DNA of 64,000 nt from an uncultured Clostridia bacterium (lineage in GTDB: Bacteria > Bacillota > Clostridia > Christensenellales > Borkfalkiaceae): the NCBI GenBank assembly GCA_934271275.1, contig CAKQRD010000005.1, forward strand, positions 103,535 to 167,534, read 5' to 3'. The notes beneath the pieces were generated by a model. The model saw only the letters and a list, made by a program, of their open reading frames with translations, had not been told where the DNA came from and made no database searches. Shown one piece after another: positions 61,948-64,000 of this stretch (its first letter is position 1; every line of letters starts with the position of its first letter). A program made the translations under genes and the position numbers.

Positions 61948-61992
61948 GTATAAAGAAAACCCCGTGTCAGGTACGAAGTTTTCTTTATACAA
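61946..61992. repeat. Perfect 15-base inverted repeat with 17-base spacer
   Basis: TTGTATAAAGAAAAC (61946-61960) and its exact complement (61978-61992). It lies between two terminators and next to the integrase gene. It has the shape of a recombinase-binding site, but could be an RNA stem. Confidence 0.6.
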
Positions 61993-61993
61993 A

Positions 61994-62034
61994 AAAAGGT
62001 GAAGCGTCGCAAAACCAGCGACACTTCACCTTTT
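61994..62034 (-). terminator. Terminator of the integrase gene
   Basis: Stem of about 17 bases with one mismatch (61994-62010 with 62018-62034), with a T-run on the minus strand just after the integrase stop. Confidence 0.8.
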
Positions 62035-62038
62035 AAGT

Positions 62039-63235
62039 TCAATAAACGTATTTTATTCCTTCTTTCAGAAGATATTCGTCGGAAAGGTCGGTGTATGTAT
62101 TTCCGAGCGCGCCGAGCGAGTGACCTACGAAAGCTTTTATAGCGTTGTCCGCAACGTTACATTCTTTTAATCTTGTATAAAACGTAGTTCTTAAATCATA
62201 CGGAATGTGATTAGGCAAAACTTCTTTTAGCTTTTTGCGTAACATTTCGTCGTATGCGGGAACGTGCGGATATCTTTCAAGAATAGGTCTGAGCATAGAT
62301 GAAATGGGTATCTTTTTGTATTCGATTTTTCCGTTTTTACGTTTGCTGTTGACTGCTATAATAAATTTATCTTCCGCTCTTGCTGTTTTGATTTCGTTCG
62401 GGCGAAGCCCAGCGTATAACATAAGGGCAAAAGAATAAATATATTTTGTGTTCGTAAATGCGTTTAACAAAACCTTTTCTTCGTCTTTTGAAAGAGCAGT
62501 GCCGTGTTCTCGCTGATGTTTGTCTATTTGTACAATACTTATCGGGTTATTTGTGATAAGATTGTGTAAAATAGCTCCTTTGAAAATGACTGATAAATTA
62601 TTCTTTAAGTCCTCGACGACTCGACCTTTACCCGTTGCAGCGACTTCGTCGAGTAGATTTTGGCAATCACTCGGTGTGACGTCTTTTAATTTTTTGAACC
62701 CGAAAGCGGGTGAAATATACTGTTTATAACGGTAAACATCTTTTTTATAAGTTTCTGCGCATACTTTCTTTTTTCTGAATTTTTCATAATAATACATAGT
62801 AAAATCGTCAAGAATGTTCGGAACGGTATTTTTCTTGTCAACGGGACGAGCGGTCTTTAACGCTTCTATAAATTTTTGCTTTGCATTGTCAAGGTTTTTT
62901 GACGAAATTTGAATACAATAGCCGTTTCTGCGGTACTGAATTCTGTAAACCTTGCGTTTTCCGATCTTTTGTAAAAAAATATGAGCTGTACATCCGTCGG
63001 CTCTGAACTCCTTTTTAAATGATTTGGGCATTTGATTTAATTCCTTTTCGGTAAATTTGAGAATAGGTTTTTTATTGTCCGTCGTGTACGAAAATTCTCC
63101 GGAGGAATATTTTTGAATGGCTTTAAAAATAATGTCTTTCATAATATCCTCGTGATCTTCGAGTGTGCTCACGGCTTTTATTGCTTTGACTATTTTTGTG
63201 ATTTCTGTGCCGTATATTATTTTTTCAGTAATCAT
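62039..63235 (-). CDS. Tyrosine recombinase/phage-type integrase
   Basis: 398 residues. The N-terminal part includes an AT-hook/AP2-like DNA-binding stretch (about 85-125, RKVYRIQYRRNGYCIQISS) and a SAM-like core-binding domain (about 135-240). Catalytic residues: R278 (LYAGLRPNEI), R349 and H372 (GHSLG), and nucleophile Y381 (NTYTD). The usual HxLRH box reads YDLRT here, so the first His is replaced by Y346. It probably moves the island. No excisionase gene was found next to it. Confidence 0.88.
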   Translation of the reverse strand: MITEKIIYGTEITKIVKAIKAVSTLEDHEDIMKDIIFKAIQKYSSGEFSYTTDNKKPILKFTEKELNQMPKSFKKEFRADGCTAHIFLQKIGKRKVYRIQYRRNGYCIQISSKNLDNAKQKFIEALKTARPVDKKNTVPNILDDFTMYYYEKFRKKKVCAETYKKDVYRYKQYISPAFGFKKLKDVTPSDCQNLLDEVAATGKGRVVEDLKNNLSVIFKGAILHNLITNNPISIVQIDKHQREHGTALSKDEEKVLLNAFTNTKYIYSFALMLYAGLRPNEIKTARAEDKFIIAVNSKRKNGKIEYKKIPISSMLRPILERYPHVPAYDEMLRKKLKEVLPNHIPYDLRTTFYTRLKECNVADNAIKAFVGHSLGALGNTYTDLSDEYLLKEGIKYVY

Positions 63236-63712
63236 AAAGCCTTGTTTTTTGTGAGTTTTAACGCTTTCGACTTTTAATTAAGCGTAAGTTTTCAGTGCTT
63301 TTACCGAAAAGCTAAGTGAATTTAGTGTTTATTTTCATTTCACTATCGACCTCCGATTGCTTTTTCTTTGAGCAAAAGGGGTAATCGAGGGAGCGAGCAA
63401 AGTCAAGGGGAAAGAGAATCGACGAGCAAAATCGATATGTTGAGTAATGTTTTAATACTCGTGACCGATTTTGCGATCCTTTACTTTGGAAGCCCCGAAA
63501 ATTACGATAGCGAAAAGAAAAACAAAACGGAGAGCGAAAAAATACAACGCCCTCCGTTTATTCTTTCTATTTAATTGTAACGGTTTTTATCGTAAAACGG
63601 AATAATATAATTCCTATTAAAGTTTTAATATGTAAATATAATTTTTTTAATAAGCAACCATAACTATTATATTATTTCGTAAAATTTTTATAAAAGTATA
63701 CCTCGTTCTTCG
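63236..63712. other. Intergenic stretch, no supported gene
   Basis: A bidirectional terminator-like hairpin is at 63525-63559 (ACGGAGAGCG with CGCCCTCCGT, T-runs on both strands). Otherwise AT-rich, with no good start or ribosome site. 63400-63470 holds several GAGCAAA/ATCGA repeats of no clear meaning. Confidence 0.5.
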
Positions 63713-64000
63713 TCAACCGGAGGAGAGGTATACTTTTTTGTATTGCGTCGGGGAAAAGCCCGTCGCTTTTTTAAATGTTTTCGTAAAATAATTCGGCGTG
63801 TCGAAAGCGAGTTTTTCGGAAATTTCCCTCACGTTAAGCGCGTTTTCTCTTAAAAGTTGTTTCGCTCTCGCAATTTTAAGTTCGGTAAAGTACCCCATAA
63901 CCGTCGTTCCCGTTTGCTTTTTAAACGTGCGGAAAACGTACGATTTATTGTAATTTACTACCTTACATACCTCTTCTATTTCCACTTTTCTTTCTATGTT
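63713..64000 (-). CDS. AraC-family regulator, C-terminal part (cut by window edge)
   Basis: At least 95 residues; the frame is still open at base 64000. Two helix-turn-helix units of AraC type are complete: VCKVVNYNKSYVFRTFKKQTG and the REISEKLAFDTPNYFTKTFK unit, followed by the family end GFSPTQYKKVY. The N-terminal sensing domain lies outside. GTG at 63985 could be read as a start but lacks a ribosome site and would split the first HTH. Confidence 0.88.
   Translation of the reverse strand, partial: NIERKVEIEEVCKVVNYNKSYVFRTFKKQTGTTVMGYFTELKIARAKQLLRENALNVREISEKLAFDTPNYFTKTFKKATGFSPTQYKKVYLSSG

Larger units (their letters stand above)
58979..64000. mobile_element. Genomic island (end not in window)
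   Basis: Between the tRNA-Ser-like 3' end and the window edge lie two HipA-like kinases, a tyrosine recombinase and non-coding AT-rich stretches. Codon use is more AT-rich than in the housekeeping genes to the left. The right boundary, expected at an intact tRNA-Ser on the minus strand, was not found here. The AraC gene at the edge may or may not belong to it. Confidence 0.45.

Noticed and set aside
63368..63574. 68-codon frame with TTG start near the right edge
   Set aside because: No ribosome site and it runs through a terminator hairpin at 63525-63559.

Overview
The window reads as a chromosome segment of a spore-forming, fermentative member of the Clostridia, probably an uncultured gut lineage. 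The grounds are: sporulation genes yabP and yabQ beside divIC; ferredoxin-dependent 2-oxoacid oxidoreductase; a T-box leader; ROK glucokinase; one-chain iron-sulfur serine dehydratase; many consensus sigma-A promoters with 17-base spacing; and AGGAGG-type ribosome sites. Coding sequence is rich in CpG codons. No rRNA and no CRISPR array were seen. Naming the genus would need a database search.

Layout. 1-10.8 kb: a T-box leader followed by a single co-directional run of ten genes: a 2-isopropylmalate synthase-like protein with a degenerate metal site, a TIM-barrel/acyl-CoA synthetase fusion, branched-chain aminotransferase, a P-loop ATPase, a four-subunit 2-oxoacid:ferredoxin oxidoreductase, an XRE-cupin regulator and a second acyl-CoA synthetase. 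10.8-20.5 kb: small regulators, a lipoprotein, a Cys-rich protein, a phosphoesterase and PTS-like permease, then yabP-yabQ-divIC-ppx and a membrane zinc peptidase. 20.6-27 kb: gyrB-gyrA, tRNA-Thr, a Vat-type acetyltransferase and a cysteine hydrolase. 27-36.3 kb: P-type ATPase and leuS on the minus strand, a BspA-like lipoprotein with an unknown partner, and a four-tRNA operon. 36.6-46 kb: two ROK proteins, serine dehydratase, and a polyamine regulator with potABCD. 46-50.7 kb: radical SAM activase and a heterodimeric ABC exporter on the minus strand. 51-58.4 kb: metK-comF-secA-prfB-tsaD, a Dabb protein and tRNA-Leu. 58.4-64 kb: an accessory island with an IS30-type remnant, a solitary tRNA-Ser 3' end, two tandem HipA-like kinases, a tyrosine recombinase and the edge of an AraC regulator.

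The most interesting unit is the first. A T-box turns genes on when a tRNA is uncharged, so this cluster is more likely biosynthetic than catabolic. The gene set would suit a scavenging route: branched short-chain fatty acids activated to acyl-CoA by the AMP-forming synthetases, reductively carboxylated by the ferredoxin enzyme to 2-oxoacids, and aminated to Val/Leu/Ile. The LeuA-like protein has lost all three catalytic metal ligands but keeps the C-terminal leucine-binding-type domain, so it may act as a leucine sensor. This is inference from gene content and motifs. The second accessory point is the island with paired HipA-like kinases, each with its own consensus promoter and with no HipB-type antitoxin next to either.
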